Below, in pieces: positions 7,378-15,723 of a stretch of 64,000 nucleotides of DNA. Every line of letters begins with the position of its first letter. Position 1 is the stretch's first letter. A program made the position numbers and the translations under genes. This DNA comes from Streptomyces sp. NBC_00525. GTDB lineage: Bacteria; Actinomycetota; Actinomycetes; Streptomycetales; Streptomycetaceae. The stretch covers positions 6,448,001 through 6,512,000 of the forward strand of contig NZ_CP107834.1 in the NCBI RefSeq assembly GCF_036346595.1, written 5' to 3'. The notes beneath the pieces are model-generated. The model was not told the DNA's origin and did no database searches. It was given only the letters and a program-made list of their open reading frames with translations.

Positions 7378-9291
7378 CTAGCCGCGGACGGTGGCCGGTG
7401 CCTTCGCGGCACGCAGATACCTGACGATGTGCGTCGAGCTGCGGTAGGCGAGCGCCGCCATGGTCAGGCTGATGTTGGACGTCCCGATCGAGGGCAGACT
7501 GCCGGGCCCGACGAGATACAGGTTGTCGTGGTCCCACGACTGCTGGGTGTGGTCGACCACCGAGGTCGTCGGGTCGGTGCCCATGATGTGGGTGCCCGCG
7601 AGGTGGTTGCCGCCGACGATGTTGTACCACTGTCCGTCGTGCTCGACGGCGCTGTAGCGGTCCTTGTCGTACGCGGTCATCTCCTCGGCGCCGAGCCTCT
7701 TGAAGATGTCGGACGCGAGCTTGCGGGCGTACGCGGCGCCCCGCATGGTGTACGGCGGGATCTTGAGGGAGACGACCGGTTTCAGGTTGCCGAGGGCATC
7801 CTTGTACCGCTCGTCCACGGTGACCGTGTTGCTCCTCTCGGGCAGCAGATCGATCATGAAGGCCAGCAGAAGCTGCCGGGAGATCCGGTTCCCGAGCGTC
7901 CGGCGCAACTCCTTCCCGTTCAGCCCCTGTTTGTCGACGAGTTCGACCAGGTCCGTGTAGGGCGAGCCGGTCGCCCACCCCCAGCCGTCGTTGTGGATGT
8001 CCACGCCGAATCCTGCCTGGGTGCCGCGGAAGCGCCCGCCGCGCAGATCGGTGATCCCGCTCGTGCAGGACGTGCCCCGCATCGTGCCGGCCGGCTCGGG
8101 CAGCAGACCCCAGGACAGCAGGTACGCGTGGTCCATCAGGTTGCAGCCGATCAGTTTGCTGCGGCTCATGCGCTGCATGTCGGAGGCCAGCATCAGCCGG
8201 GCGTTCTCGATGGCGTGCGCGCAGAGAACGTAGACGGTGCCCTTCACCGTGTACGTGTCGTAGCTTTCGGAGTCGAGCGAGTGGTAGTTCTTGATGGTGA
8301 TCCCGGTCACCCGCCGGTCCTGCTCGTCGATCTCCACCTTGGAAGCGACGGCCTGCGTCACGATCGTGACGTTGCCCCTGCTGAGCGCCTTGGTGAGCGT
8401 CTTTCCCGCGTGGTACTTGGCCTGTACCGGGCAGATCGGCACACAGTTGGTGTTGCCCTGACAGCGCTCGCCCTCCTCCACCTGGCTCGTGCTCACCGCG
8501 CCGACCGGAACGAAGCCCTTGCCTCCGTCGTACGCGGCGTTCGGCACCCCGTTGCGGGCCTGCGGGAAACTCCGCACCCGGAGGGTGTAGTCGTCGTCCG
8601 CCAGGTTGACCCGCATCCCGTCCACACCCCGGGCGACCGTCTGGTCGAGGTAGGACGGCGGCATGCGGTGCATCGGGAACACGTATCCCTCGGGGAAGTG
8701 CATTCCCAGGTACGCCTGGTCCTCGACCTCGGCGGACACGCCCAACTCCGCCTCGGCCTGCCGGTAGTACGGCTCCAGGTCGTCATAGCTGAGCGGCCAG
8801 TTCAGCCCCTGGCCGTACTTGGTGCGCAGGTCGAAGTCCTCGGGGAGCATGCGCAGCGCCTTGCCCTCCCAGTGCATGGAGGTGCCGCCGAGGACGCGGG
8901 TGAAGGTGGTGTCCGAGCAGTACTTGTCCTCCTGCACCAGGTAGAAGTCGTCCCGTGGCGTGTCCGGACCCACCGGCATGGTGTCCGTGCTCCTGGGCAT
9001 CCGGGCGTTCGGGTTGAACGGATACGGCGACTGGTTGTCCTTGACCACCGCGCCGTAGAACCGCGACAGATACGACTCGTACTCGGCGAGGTCCAGATCC
9101 TTGCCGGGGCCGGCTTCGACGATGAGCACCTTGTGGCCCGACTGGCTCAGTTGCTCGGCCACGATCGAACCCGCCATGCCGCCGCCGACGATGACGGCAT
9201 CCCACTCCTCACTCGCGGCCTGGGCGGCACTGGTCTGCGTCGCGGCACCGGCCGGGAAGATCACCGGGTCTGCGTCGTCGTAGGACGTCAT
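7378..9291 (-). CDS. Pyranose-2-oxidase-like GMC flavoprotein
   Basis: A 637-residue GMC-family FAD enzyme of near pyranose-2-oxidase length. The Rossmann motif VIVGGGMAGS is near residue 35. VLGGTSMHW (His140) lies where pyranose oxidases have the STHW motif that links FAD covalently. The C-terminus has GNHLAGTHIMG (His568) and GTSNISLTM (Asn606), matching the catalytic His/Asn pair. A Cys pair is seen in NCVPICPVQAKYHAG. No Tat or Sec signal, so likely cytosolic. AAGGGG precedes ATG 9291. It is the first gene of the operon and is expected to oxidise a sugar or glycoside hydroxyl to a ketone, which the two TIM barrels could then process. C-glycoside 3-oxidases are relatives with a similar operon logic; the acceptor (O2 or another) and the sugar position are not evident. 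Confidence 0.85.
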   Translation of the reverse strand: MTSYDDADPVIFPAGAATQTSAAQAASEEWDAVIVGGGMAGSIVAEQLSQSGHKVLIVEAGPGKDLDLAEYESYLSRFYGAVVKDNQSPYPFNPNARMPRSTDTMPVGPDTPRDDFYLVQEDKYCSDTTFTRVLGGTSMHWEGKALRMLPEDFDLRTKYGQGLNWPLSYDDLEPYYRQAEAELGVSAEVEDQAYLGMHFPEGYVFPMHRMPPSYLDQTVARGVDGMRVNLADDDYTLRVRSFPQARNGVPNAAYDGGKGFVPVGAVSTSQVEEGERCQGNTNCVPICPVQAKYHAGKTLTKALSRGNVTIVTQAVASKVEIDEQDRRVTGITIKNYHSLDSESYDTYTVKGTVYVLCAHAIENARLMLASDMQRMSRSKLIGCNLMDHAYLLSWGLLPEPAGTMRGTSCTSGITDLRGGRFRGTQAGFGVDIHNDGWGWATGSPYTDLVELVDKQGLNGKELRRTLGNRISRQLLLAFMIDLLPERSNTVTVDERYKDALGNLKPVVSLKIPPYTMRGAAYARKLASDIFKRLGAEEMTAYDKDRYSAVEHDGQWYNIVGGNHLAGTHIMGTDPTTSVVDHTQQSWDHDNLYLVGPGSLPSIGTSNISLTMAALAYRSSTHIVRYLRAAKAPATVRG

Positions 9292-9758
9292 TGATTCCCC
9301 TTGTCGATTCTGGGGGTGGCCTCACCCCGATTACGGGCAGGAACAGCCCGGTGAAAAAAGTCCCACCAGCCGCCGGGGCGGATGGTGATCGAACGGCCGT
9401 CGAGGCCCGCCACTGCCGCTGTCCGAAGTGAGGAGAGCCGGCTCGGAATTCGATATCGAGCGGGCGAACCAGGAAGAGCCGGCAGGTCGATGCCCACCGA
9501 TGAGCCGATGGGGAGCACGGGAAGGGCCTCGGCACGAGGTTTGCATATGACGCGGTCACCCACGCCACCGGAGCGGGCGTTTCGCAGGGAAACCCATCGA
9601 TCGGGGGTAAACGACGAGTCGGAGTCAACTCACCGCATTGACAAGTCGGTTGAGCCTAAGAAATTTTGTCCCCCAGCGGCTTCGTGTGCTTGTCCATATT
9701 TCAGCCGTTGACGTTCCGACCCGCGCGGCCGAGGCCCGCACGATGGTGAGATGGGCGC
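9292..9758 (+). other. Divergent intergenic region, 467 bp
   Basis: Lies between the sugar-oxidation operon (leftward) and the APH-fold kinase (rightward) and should carry both promoters. Seen: a relatively AT-rich patch at about 9612-9700 with a TTGACA at 9638-9643 but no convincing -10 hexamer 16-18 bases later, and a 10-bp palindrome TCGATATCGA at 9450-9459 that could be an operator for the operon. Short open frames here have no family resemblance or ribosome sites, and I call none. Confidence 0.4.
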
Positions 9759-10763
9759 ATGCGACGTGAGGCGTGGAAAGTGGACCGGGGGCGGTACCCG
9801 GACGCGGTGACACCGTGGGAGCGGAGTGCGTGGCGCGAGGAAGCGCTCGGGTGGGCGGAGCGTGCGCTCGCCGCTCACGGGCTCCGCCCATCGGGCCCGC
9901 GCGAGGTGCGGCTGCGGCCGTGGTCCGTGTTGGTGCGGATGCCCGTCGAAGACCACGACGCCGTGTGGTTCAAGGCCAACCCGCCCGCGAGCGCCTTCGA
10001 GGCGGGACTCACCGAGGCGCTGGCCCGCTGGCTCCCGGAGCAGGTACTGAAGCCGCTGGCCGTGGCCGCCGACCGCGGCTGGTTCCTGCTTCCGGACGGT
10101 GGACCGCTCTTCAGGGACGTACTCGACGCCGGCACCGCCGGCCCCCGCAGCTGGGAGGACATGCTGCGCCAGTACGCGGACGTACAGCGCGCGTTGATCC
10201 CGTACACGGAGGAGATCGCGTCACTCGGCGTCCCCGACGCGCGTACGGCCGTGCTCCCCGAGGTCTTCGACAGGATCGTCGACGAGAACACGGCGCTGGG
10301 GCCCGGCGACCGTCAGGCACTGCGCGAGTCGCGTCCCCGGCTCGTGGACTGGTGCGCCGAGCTCGCGGGCGTGGGCATCGCCGACTCGCTCGACCACTCC
10401 GATCTGCACGACGGTCAGCTCTTCGCCCCGGCACCGGGCCGCTTCACCTTCTTCGACTGGGGCGACGCGGCGGTCACCCACCCCTTCTGCGGCCTGCTCG
10501 TGCCCGCCCGCCGAGCCCGCGAGGAGTACGGGCCCGAGGTGCTGCCGCGACTGCGCGACGCCTACCTGGAGCCGTGGACGGGGGCCGGGCGTACGGCCGC
10601 CGAACTGCGGCGCGCAGTCGGCCTGGCATGGCGGCTCGCCGCCATCGGCCGGGCCTGCGCCTGGGGCCGCCTCTTCCCGGGGGCCACCGGCGGCACCGGT
10701 GGTGGAGGGGGCGAGGAGAGCGCCGGCTGGCTGCGTGAACTCTTCACCGAGCCGCCGCTTTAG
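9759..10763 (+). CDS. Aminoglycoside-phosphotransferase-fold (APH) family protein
   Basis: A 334-residue kinase-like protein. The C-terminal lobe has SLDHSDLHDGQLF, the catalytic-loop HxDxxxxQ pattern, followed by RFTFFDWGDAAVTHP, the metal-binding Asp motif. The N-lobe contains AVWFKANPP, where FKA gives the ATP-binding Lys. These support phosphotransfer to a small molecule or a related kinase role. The family is broad in actinomycetes and resistance cannot be assumed. The gene is a single plus-strand unit, convergent with the KAS III gene, with a shared bidirectional hairpin. A Gly/Glu-rich linker near the C-terminus is probably disordered. Confidence 0.8.
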   Translation: MRREAWKVDRGRYPDAVTPWERSAWREEALGWAERALAAHGLRPSGPREVRLRPWSVLVRMPVEDHDAVWFKANPPASAFEAGLTEALARWLPEQVLKPLAVAADRGWFLLPDGGPLFRDVLDAGTAGPRSWEDMLRQYADVQRALIPYTEEIASLGVPDARTAVLPEVFDRIVDENTALGPGDRQALRESRPRLVDWCAELAGVGIADSLDHSDLHDGQLFAPAPGRFTFFDWGDAAVTHPFCGLLVPARRAREEYGPEVLPRLRDAYLEPWTGAGRTAAELRRAVGLAWRLAAIGRACAWGRLFPGATGGTGGGGGEESAGWLRELFTEPPL

Positions 10764-10770
10764 CGCCTGT

Positions 10771-10807
10771 CCGGCGGCCGGGACGAGCGGGCCCGCCCGG
10801 CCGCCGG
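10771..10807. terminator. Bidirectional hairpin between convergent genes
   Basis: A perfect 12-bp stem (CCGGCGGCCGGG at 10771-10782 with its complement at 10796-10807) and 13-nt loop in the 53-bp gap between the APH-fold gene and the KAS III gene, serving both strands. Confidence 0.7.
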
Positions 10808-10816
10808 GGGACCGGG

Positions 10817-11857
10817 TCAGGCGTGGCGGAGGCAGAGACTGCCCCACTGGAAACCGGCCCCGATTCCGGCCAGTACGTACGTGTCGCCCGGCAGCAGCGA
10901 GCCTTCGGCGACGGCCGTGTGGAGCGCGGTGAACAGGCCAGCCGAACCGGTGTTGCCGAGCCGGTCGATGGTGACGGTGGCGCGCTGCCGGGGGATGCCG
11001 AGCGTGGCCAGGGTCTCGGTGAGGATGTTCAGGTTCGCCTGGTGCAGGAAGAAGTGCCGGACCTCGTGGAGCGGCACCCCGGCCCGCTCGGCGGCGCGGG
11101 CGATGCTCTCCGGCAGGCGCGTCGTCGCCGCCTTCCACACCGCACGGCCGTCCATGGACAGGTAGTGGTCCCCGGCGGCGACGGTCGCCGCGCTGGCGGG
11201 CAGCTTGGAGCCCCCGGCGGGGATCTGGACGTCGTACGACAGCTGAGAGCCCAGGTCGTACGAGAGGAGGCCCGCTCCGGGGGTGTGCGACCGGGTGAGG
11301 ACGACGGCCGCCGCGGCGTCGCCGAAGAAGACCCGGGTGGTGCGGTCGGCGGGATCGGTGATCCGGGACGCGCAGTCGGCCGCGAGGAGCAGGATCGTCC
11401 CGATCGACGGGTTCTGGAGCAGGTGCGCGGCGATGAGCATGGCCTGGATGCCGGAGGCGCACGCGGCCTGCGTGACGTCGAGGGACAGCGCGCGATGGGC
11501 CCCGAGGGCGTCCTTGACGATCAGCGCGGTGGAGACGAGCGGCTGGTCCCCGGTGTAGCTGGCGACGACGACCGCGTCCAGCCCTGCGGGGTCGACACCG
11601 GCGGCCTCCAGCGCGGGACGCGCGGCGGCGAGGCACATGTCGGAGGTCGCCAGGTCCGGAGCCAGCATGCGGCGCTCGCGGATGCCGGTACGGCTGGTGA
11701 TCCACGCGTCGCTGGTGTCGAGCGTCCGGGTGAGGTCCTCGTTGGTGACGACCGTCGGCGGCAGATGCATCCCGGTCCCGGCGATCGCGAACGGCACGGA
11801 CAGGCCGGCGCCCGTCTGATGGGACGGGGCGACGGCCCGGTCCAGGGCTACGGTCAT
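10817..11857 (-). CDS. Stand-alone 3-oxoacyl-ACP synthase III (KAS III/FabH-like)
   Basis: A 346-residue thiolase-fold enzyme. The catalytic triad is complete: Cys133 in QAACASG, His272 in FFLHQANLNI and Asn302 in LGNTGSAG, so a condensing or acyl-transfer reaction using CoA or ACP thioesters is possible. It is isolated: no acyl carrier protein, FabD or KS gene lies in the window, which argues against a primary fatty-acid-synthesis locus and for a specialised role (starter-unit formation or CerJ-like ester/amide transfer). GGGGGG precedes ATG 11857; a nine-codon frame starting at 11880 ends overlapping this ATG. It is closed by the shared hairpin with the APH gene. A link to the NRPS 9 kb away is only speculation. 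Confidence 0.85.
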   Translation of the reverse strand: MTVALDRAVAPSHQTGAGLSVPFAIAGTGMHLPPTVVTNEDLTRTLDTSDAWITSRTGIRERRMLAPDLATSDMCLAAARPALEAAGVDPAGLDAVVVASYTGDQPLVSTALIVKDALGAHRALSLDVTQAACASGIQAMLIAAHLLQNPSIGTILLLAADCASRITDPADRTTRVFFGDAAAAVVLTRSHTPGAGLLSYDLGSQLSYDVQIPAGGSKLPASAATVAAGDHYLSMDGRAVWKAATTRLPESIARAAERAGVPLHEVRHFFLHQANLNILTETLATLGIPRQRATVTIDRLGNTGSAGLFTALHTAVAEGSLLPGDTYVLAGIGAGFQWGSLCLRHA

Positions 11858-11932
11858 GCCACGGCCCCCCGTTCGGACATGATCGCCGCATTCCGGGACA
11901 TTCCCATATGCCGTGCCTTTCCTTAAAGGTTC

Positions 11933-11960
11933 GGAAAAAGAACCCGGGGGACGCCGGGCT
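11933..11960 (-). terminator. Intrinsic terminator of the peptide ABC operon
   Basis: On the minus strand, AGCCCGG, a six-base loop and CCGGGTT form a 7-bp stem (one G-U pair) at 11941-11960, directly followed by CTTTTTCC. It lies about 110 nt after the last ABC gene and before the KAS III start, and is one of the few hairpins here with a T-run. Confidence 0.55.
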
Positions 11961-12072
11961 CGTGGAATTCAAATGCCGCCGCATCGTCTCACGTCATTCG
12001 GAAGGGTGAGGTGCGGGTTAATCCGTGTGCGTGAGGAATTGATCGCCCGTTTGACGAACCGGGGATCAGGCT

Positions 12073-12876
12073 TCAGGTTTCGGGAAATCCGCGAGGGAAT
12101 TCCGGCGGTGGTTTGCGGAGGGTCGGGACAGCGGCGAGAAGGGTCCGTGTGTACGAATGCCGCGGGGCGCGCAGGAGCGTTTCGGTGGGCGCGGTCTCCA
12201 CGATGCGGCCATGCCGCATGACCGCCACGGCGTCCGACACATGGCAGACCGCCGGGAGGTTGTGGCCGATGAACAGCATGGACAGCCCGAGCCGCCGCTG
12301 CAGTTCGCGGATCGTGTTCAGCACGGACGCCTGCACCGACACATCGAGCGCCGAGGTGATCTCGTCGGCGATCAGCAGACCGGGCTCGACGGCCAGCGCA
12401 CGGGCGAGCGCGACCCGCTGCCGCTGGCCGCCGGACAACTGCCGGGGCAGCCGCCCCGCCAGCCGGGGGTCCAGCCCCACCAGTTCCAGCAGTTCGGCCA
12501 CCCGCCCGCCACGGGCCGCCCGGTCCAGCCTGCGGTACACCGTCGCCGCCTCCGCCAGCGCCCGACCCACCGTCATACGCGGATCGAGCGCGGTGTCCGG
12601 GTCCTGGAGGACCACCTGCACCCGGCGCCCGAGCCGCCGCCGCTCACGGACGGTACGGGCCCGCGCCTCCCGGCCGTCGATCAGGACCCGGCCCCCCTGC
12701 ACGGGGACGAGACCGACGATCGCCCCGGCCAGGCTGGACTTCCCGGACCCCGACTCGCCCACGAGGCCCAGCGTGCTGCCCGCGGCGACCTCCAGCGACA
12801 CCCCGTCCACCGCCGCGAACGAGCCCCGCGGCCCGGTACGGCGCACGGTGAGGTCACACACCCGAAGCTCCGTCAC
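12073..12876 (-). CDS. Peptide/opine ABC transporter ATPase (DppF/OppF-like)
   Basis: A 267-residue cytosolic ATPase, the second nucleotide-binding subunit of a peptide importer. Seen: Walker A GESGSGKSS, Q-loop VVLQDPDTALDPRMTVG, signature LSGGQRQR, Walker B LLIADEITSALDVSVQ and H-loop region LFIGHNLPAV. The usual C-terminal oligopeptide-binding extension is short. The start is GTG 12876, giving a four-base GTGA overlap with the stop of the preceding permease-ATPase gene, so translation is coupled; a longer upstream frame is a shadow. It is the last gene of the operon. Substrate class (di/oligopeptide, nickel or an NRPS-like peptide) cannot be told from the ATPase. Confidence 0.9.
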   Translation of the reverse strand: MTELRVCDLTVRRTGPRGSFAAVDGVSLEVAAGSTLGLVGESGSGKSSLAGAIVGLVPVQGGRVLIDGREARARTVRERRRLGRRVQVVLQDPDTALDPRMTVGRALAEAATVYRRLDRAARGGRVAELLELVGLDPRLAGRLPRQLSGGQRQRVALARALAVEPGLLIADEITSALDVSVQASVLNTIRELQRRLGLSMLFIGHNLPAVCHVSDAVAVMRHGRIVETAPTETLLRAPRHSYTRTLLAAVPTLRKPPPEFPRGFPET

Positions 12877-14738
12877 GACGCCTTCACCGCCTCCGGGACC
12901 GCAGACACGGGGAGCGGATACCAGCAGGCGACCCGATGCCCGCCGCCGAACTCGTCCAGCGGCGGGGCCTCCTCGGCGCAGCGTTCCCGGCGGCGCGGGC
13001 AGCGCGGCTCGAACGCACACCCCGGCGCCGGCACGAGCGGATCGGGCGGCGCACCCTCGACCGTCGGCAGCGGCCGGTCGCGGTCGGCGGCGAGGTCCGG
13101 GACCGAGGAGACCAGGGCTCGGGTGTAGGGGTGCCGGGTGCCGGCGGCCAGCCGGTCGGTGGGCAGCGCCTCGACGACGGTGCCCGCGTACATCACCAGC
13201 ACCCGGTCGCAGAACTCGCCCACCAGCGCCACGTCATGGCTGATGAACAGGATTGCGGCGGAGGTGTCCCGGCGGATGTCGGTGAGCAGCCCGGTGATCT
13301 GCCGCTGCACGGTGACATCGAGGGCCGTGGTCGGCTCGTCGGCGATGATCAGGCCCGGCCGCACCATCAGCCCGGCGGCGATCATCACCCGTTGCCGCTG
13401 CCCGCCGGACAACTGATGGGGGCGGGCCCGCAGCACCTCGGGCGGCAGCGCCACCCGGCGCAGCGCCTCGACGGCCTCCGCGGCGGCCCGCGCCCGGCTC
13501 GCGCCCCGGTGCGCCCGGACGGCCTCGGTGAGCTGGGTGCCGATCCGCAGGGACGGGTTGAGGGCCGACGCCGGGTTCTGGAAGATCACTGACAGGCCCG
13601 TCGCCAGGTGCCGGTCCCGCTCCCTCGGCGTCAGGGCCGCGAGATCGGTCCCGTGGAGGCGCAGTGTGCGCCGGGCGACGCGGGCGCCGTACGGCAGCAG
13701 ATCGGCGACGGCCAGCGCGGTGAGCGACTTGCCCGAGCCCGACTCGCCGACCAGGCCCACGATCTCGCCCGGCCGGAGCGAGAGGCTCACCCCGCGCACC
13801 GGCCGGATCGTGCCGCGCGGGGTCGGCAGCTCCACGGTGAGGCCGTCCACCTGGAGCACCGCCCCCTCCTCGGCGGGGCCGCTCGGCGCGGCCCTCGGCG
13901 CCGGGATGCGCGCCACCGGGCCGCGCCGGGCGGCGCTCCCGGCCAGGACCTCGCCGAGCAGCTGGAAGGCCAGGGCCGCGTAGAGGAGCGCGAGGCCCGG
14001 AGCGAGCGCGGGCAGCGGTTCGGCGTAGATCCGGTCGAGCCCCTGGCTGAGCAACTGCCCCCAGTCGTACGCCGGTGGCTGGACGCCCAGCCCGAGGAAG
14101 CTGAGCCCGGAGAGCGCGACCAGGGCCGTGCCGGCGGCCGTGGTGACGCTCAGCAGCAGCGGCTCGGCGATGTTGGGCAGCACATGGCGCCACAGCATCC
14201 GGTGCCGGCGCAGCCCGAGAACGCGGGCCGCCGCCAGATGGTCCGTGCCGGCGACGCCGGCGGCCAGCGTCTGGGCGAGCCGCGCGAACCCCGGTACGGC
14301 CGCCGCGGCGAGGGCCAGCACGGCGCCGGTCGTGCCCGCGCCGAACACCACCGCGAGGAACATCGCCACCAGCAGCGCCGGGAAGGCCAGCAGCAGGTTG
14401 ATCAGCGCGGCGGTCAGCCGGCGGAAGCGCCGTCCCAGCACGGCGGTGGACGCCCCGAGGAGCACTCCGGCGCCCGCGCCGAGCAGCACCGACGCCAGGG
14501 CGAGCAGCAGCGAGGGCCGGGCCGCCGTCAGTACCCGGGCCAGCAGGTCCCGGCCGAGGCCGTCCGTGCCGATCGGGTGCGCCGCCGAGGGGCCCTGGAG
14601 GACGGCCGAGGGGTCCGGCCGGTCGGCCGCCGCCCCCCACAGCAGCGGTCCGGCCAGGGCGAGCACGGCGAGCGAGGCCAGCATGATCCCGGTGACCCAG
14701 GCCAGGGGCGAGCGGAGCAGGCGGGCGGGCAGGCTCAT
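12873..14738 (-). CDS. Fused peptide ABC permease (DppC-like) and ATPase (DppD-like)
   Basis: A 621-residue protein joining two normally separate subunits. Residues ~1-280 are a DppC-type permease: N-terminal helix ending LALAGPLLWG, HPIGTDGLGRDLLARVL, several membrane helices and the EAA-like loop around ARVLGLRRHRMLWRHVLPN. After a linker rich in Ala/Pro, residues ~300-600 are an ATPase with GESGSGKSL (Walker A), NPASALNPSL (Q-loop), LSGGQRQRV, LIIADEPTTALDVTVQ and FISHDVAL, ending in the DppD-type Cys-rich tail (CAFEPRCPRRRERC). The frame is continuous, so the fusion is real unless there is a sequencing error. ATG 14738 lies three bases before the upstream gene's stop ends. Confidence 0.88.
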   Translation of the reverse strand: MSLPARLLRSPLAWVTGIMLASLAVLALAGPLLWGAAADRPDPSAVLQGPSAAHPIGTDGLGRDLLARVLTAARPSLLLALASVLLGAGAGVLLGASTAVLGRRFRRLTAALINLLLAFPALLVAMFLAVVFGAGTTGAVLALAAAAVPGFARLAQTLAAGVAGTDHLAAARVLGLRRHRMLWRHVLPNIAEPLLLSVTTAAGTALVALSGLSFLGLGVQPPAYDWGQLLSQGLDRIYAEPLPALAPGLALLYAALAFQLLGEVLAGSAARRGPVARIPAPRAAPSGPAEEGAVLQVDGLTVELPTPRGTIRPVRGVSLSLRPGEIVGLVGESGSGKSLTALAVADLLPYGARVARRTLRLHGTDLAALTPRERDRHLATGLSVIFQNPASALNPSLRIGTQLTEAVRAHRGASRARAAAEAVEALRRVALPPEVLRARPHQLSGGQRQRVMIAAGLMVRPGLIIADEPTTALDVTVQRQITGLLTDIRRDTSAAILFISHDVALVGEFCDRVLVMYAGTVVEALPTDRLAAGTRHPYTRALVSSVPDLAADRDRPLPTVEGAPPDPLVPAPGCAFEPRCPRRRERCAEEAPPLDEFGGGHRVACWYPLPVSAVPEAVKAS

Positions 14739-14740
14739 GG

Positions 14741-15709
14741 TCACATCTCCCGGATCGCCGAGCGGGGGTCGAGCAGGGCGAGCAGCACATCGACCAGGAG
14801 GCCGGCGAGCAGCACGGTGGTGCCGAGGACCAGCACCATGGCCTGGACCACCGGGTAGTCCTGGGCGACCACGGACTGGGCCATGGCGGAGCCGATGCCG
14901 GGCCAGGCGAAGACCTTCTCGACCAGCACGGTGCCCGCGATCAGACCGGGCAGCAGGCTGCCCGCGACGGTGAGCGCGGCGGTGGCCATGTTCGGTGCCG
15001 CGTGCCGCAGATAGCGGCGCGCGGACGAGAGCCGTTTGCTGCGGGCGGTACGCAGGTAGTCCTCGTCCAGCACCTTCAGCGCCTCCACCCTGACCAGGCG
15101 CAGCAGGACCGCCGCCGGGGTGAGGGCGAGCGCGACGACGGGCAGGACGAGGGATGCGGCGCCCGCCGCCCCGGCCACCGGCAGCAGTTGCAGGCCCACG
15201 GCGAGCAGCGCGGTGAGACCGGCGGCCAGCACGAAGTCCGGCACCCCGGTCAGACCCGCGGTGACCGTGGTGAAGACCAGCTCGGTGCGCGGGCGCCGGC
15301 CGTCGCGGGTGCGGACGGCCGCCAGCAGACCGCCGGGCAGGGCGACGGCGAGCGCGGTGAGGAAGGCGAGCCCGGCGATCTCCAGGGTGGCCGGGAGCCG
15401 GGTGCGGACCAGTTCCGCGACGGGGGTCCCGGTGACCAGTGAGGTGCCCAGGTCGCCGTGGAGGAGGCCGGTGAGGTAGTGCCGGTACTGGGACAGGAAG
15501 GGGGAGTCGAGCCCGAGGGCGTGTCTGCGGGCGGCCACCAGGTCGGGCGCCGCGTCGACGCCGAGCGCGGCCCGGACGGGATCGCCGGGGATGAGGCGGA
15601 TCATGGCGAACGACGCGGTGAGCACGAGGGCCAGGGAGACGACGAGCCGGAGGCCGCGGCGGCCGAGGAAGACGGTCCAGGGGTGCCGCAGCAGCTGGGG
15701 TAAGGACAT
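14741..15709 (-). CDS. Peptide ABC transporter permease (DppB/OppB-like)
   Basis: A 322-residue inner-membrane permease: first helix LRLVVSLALVLTASFAMIRL followed by IPGDPVRAALG, the hallmark of DppB proteins, then about five more helices and the conserved EAA-type loop VLDEDYLRTARSKRLSSARRYLRHAAPN. ATG 15709 was chosen because family similarity starts at MSLPQLLRHPW. It sits 14 bases after the lipoprotein gene and abuts the fused permease-ATPase gene. Together the four genes make a complete importer: one binding lipoprotein, two permeases and two ATPases. Confidence 0.9.
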   Translation of the reverse strand: MSLPQLLRHPWTVFLGRRGLRLVVSLALVLTASFAMIRLIPGDPVRAALGVDAAPDLVAARRHALGLDSPFLSQYRHYLTGLLHGDLGTSLVTGTPVAELVRTRLPATLEIAGLAFLTALAVALPGGLLAAVRTRDGRRPRTELVFTTVTAGLTGVPDFVLAAGLTALLAVGLQLLPVAGAAGAASLVLPVVALALTPAAVLLRLVRVEALKVLDEDYLRTARSKRLSSARRYLRHAAPNMATAALTVAGSLLPGLIAGTVLVEKVFAWPGIGSAMAQSVVAQDYPVVQAMVLVLGTTVLLAGLLVDVLLALLDPRSAIREM

Positions 15710-15723
15710 GGCGGGTTCCCGGG

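Noticed and set aside
6343..9294. 983-codon open frame on the plus strand opposite the sugar-oxidation operon
   Set aside because: High-GC antisense shadow; the minus-strand genes have clear families and ribosome sites, while this frame has only Arg/Gly/Val-rich sequence with no family.
9638..9666. TTGACA followed 17 bases later by AAATTT as a promoter of the APH-fold gene
   Set aside because: The -35 is perfect but no acceptable -10 follows; mentioned only within the intergenic entry.
10771..10807. Inverted repeats as possible insertion-sequence ends or attachment sites
   Set aside because: All inverted repeats found sit at gene ends and have short loops; no transposase, integrase or target duplication is visible anywhere in the window.
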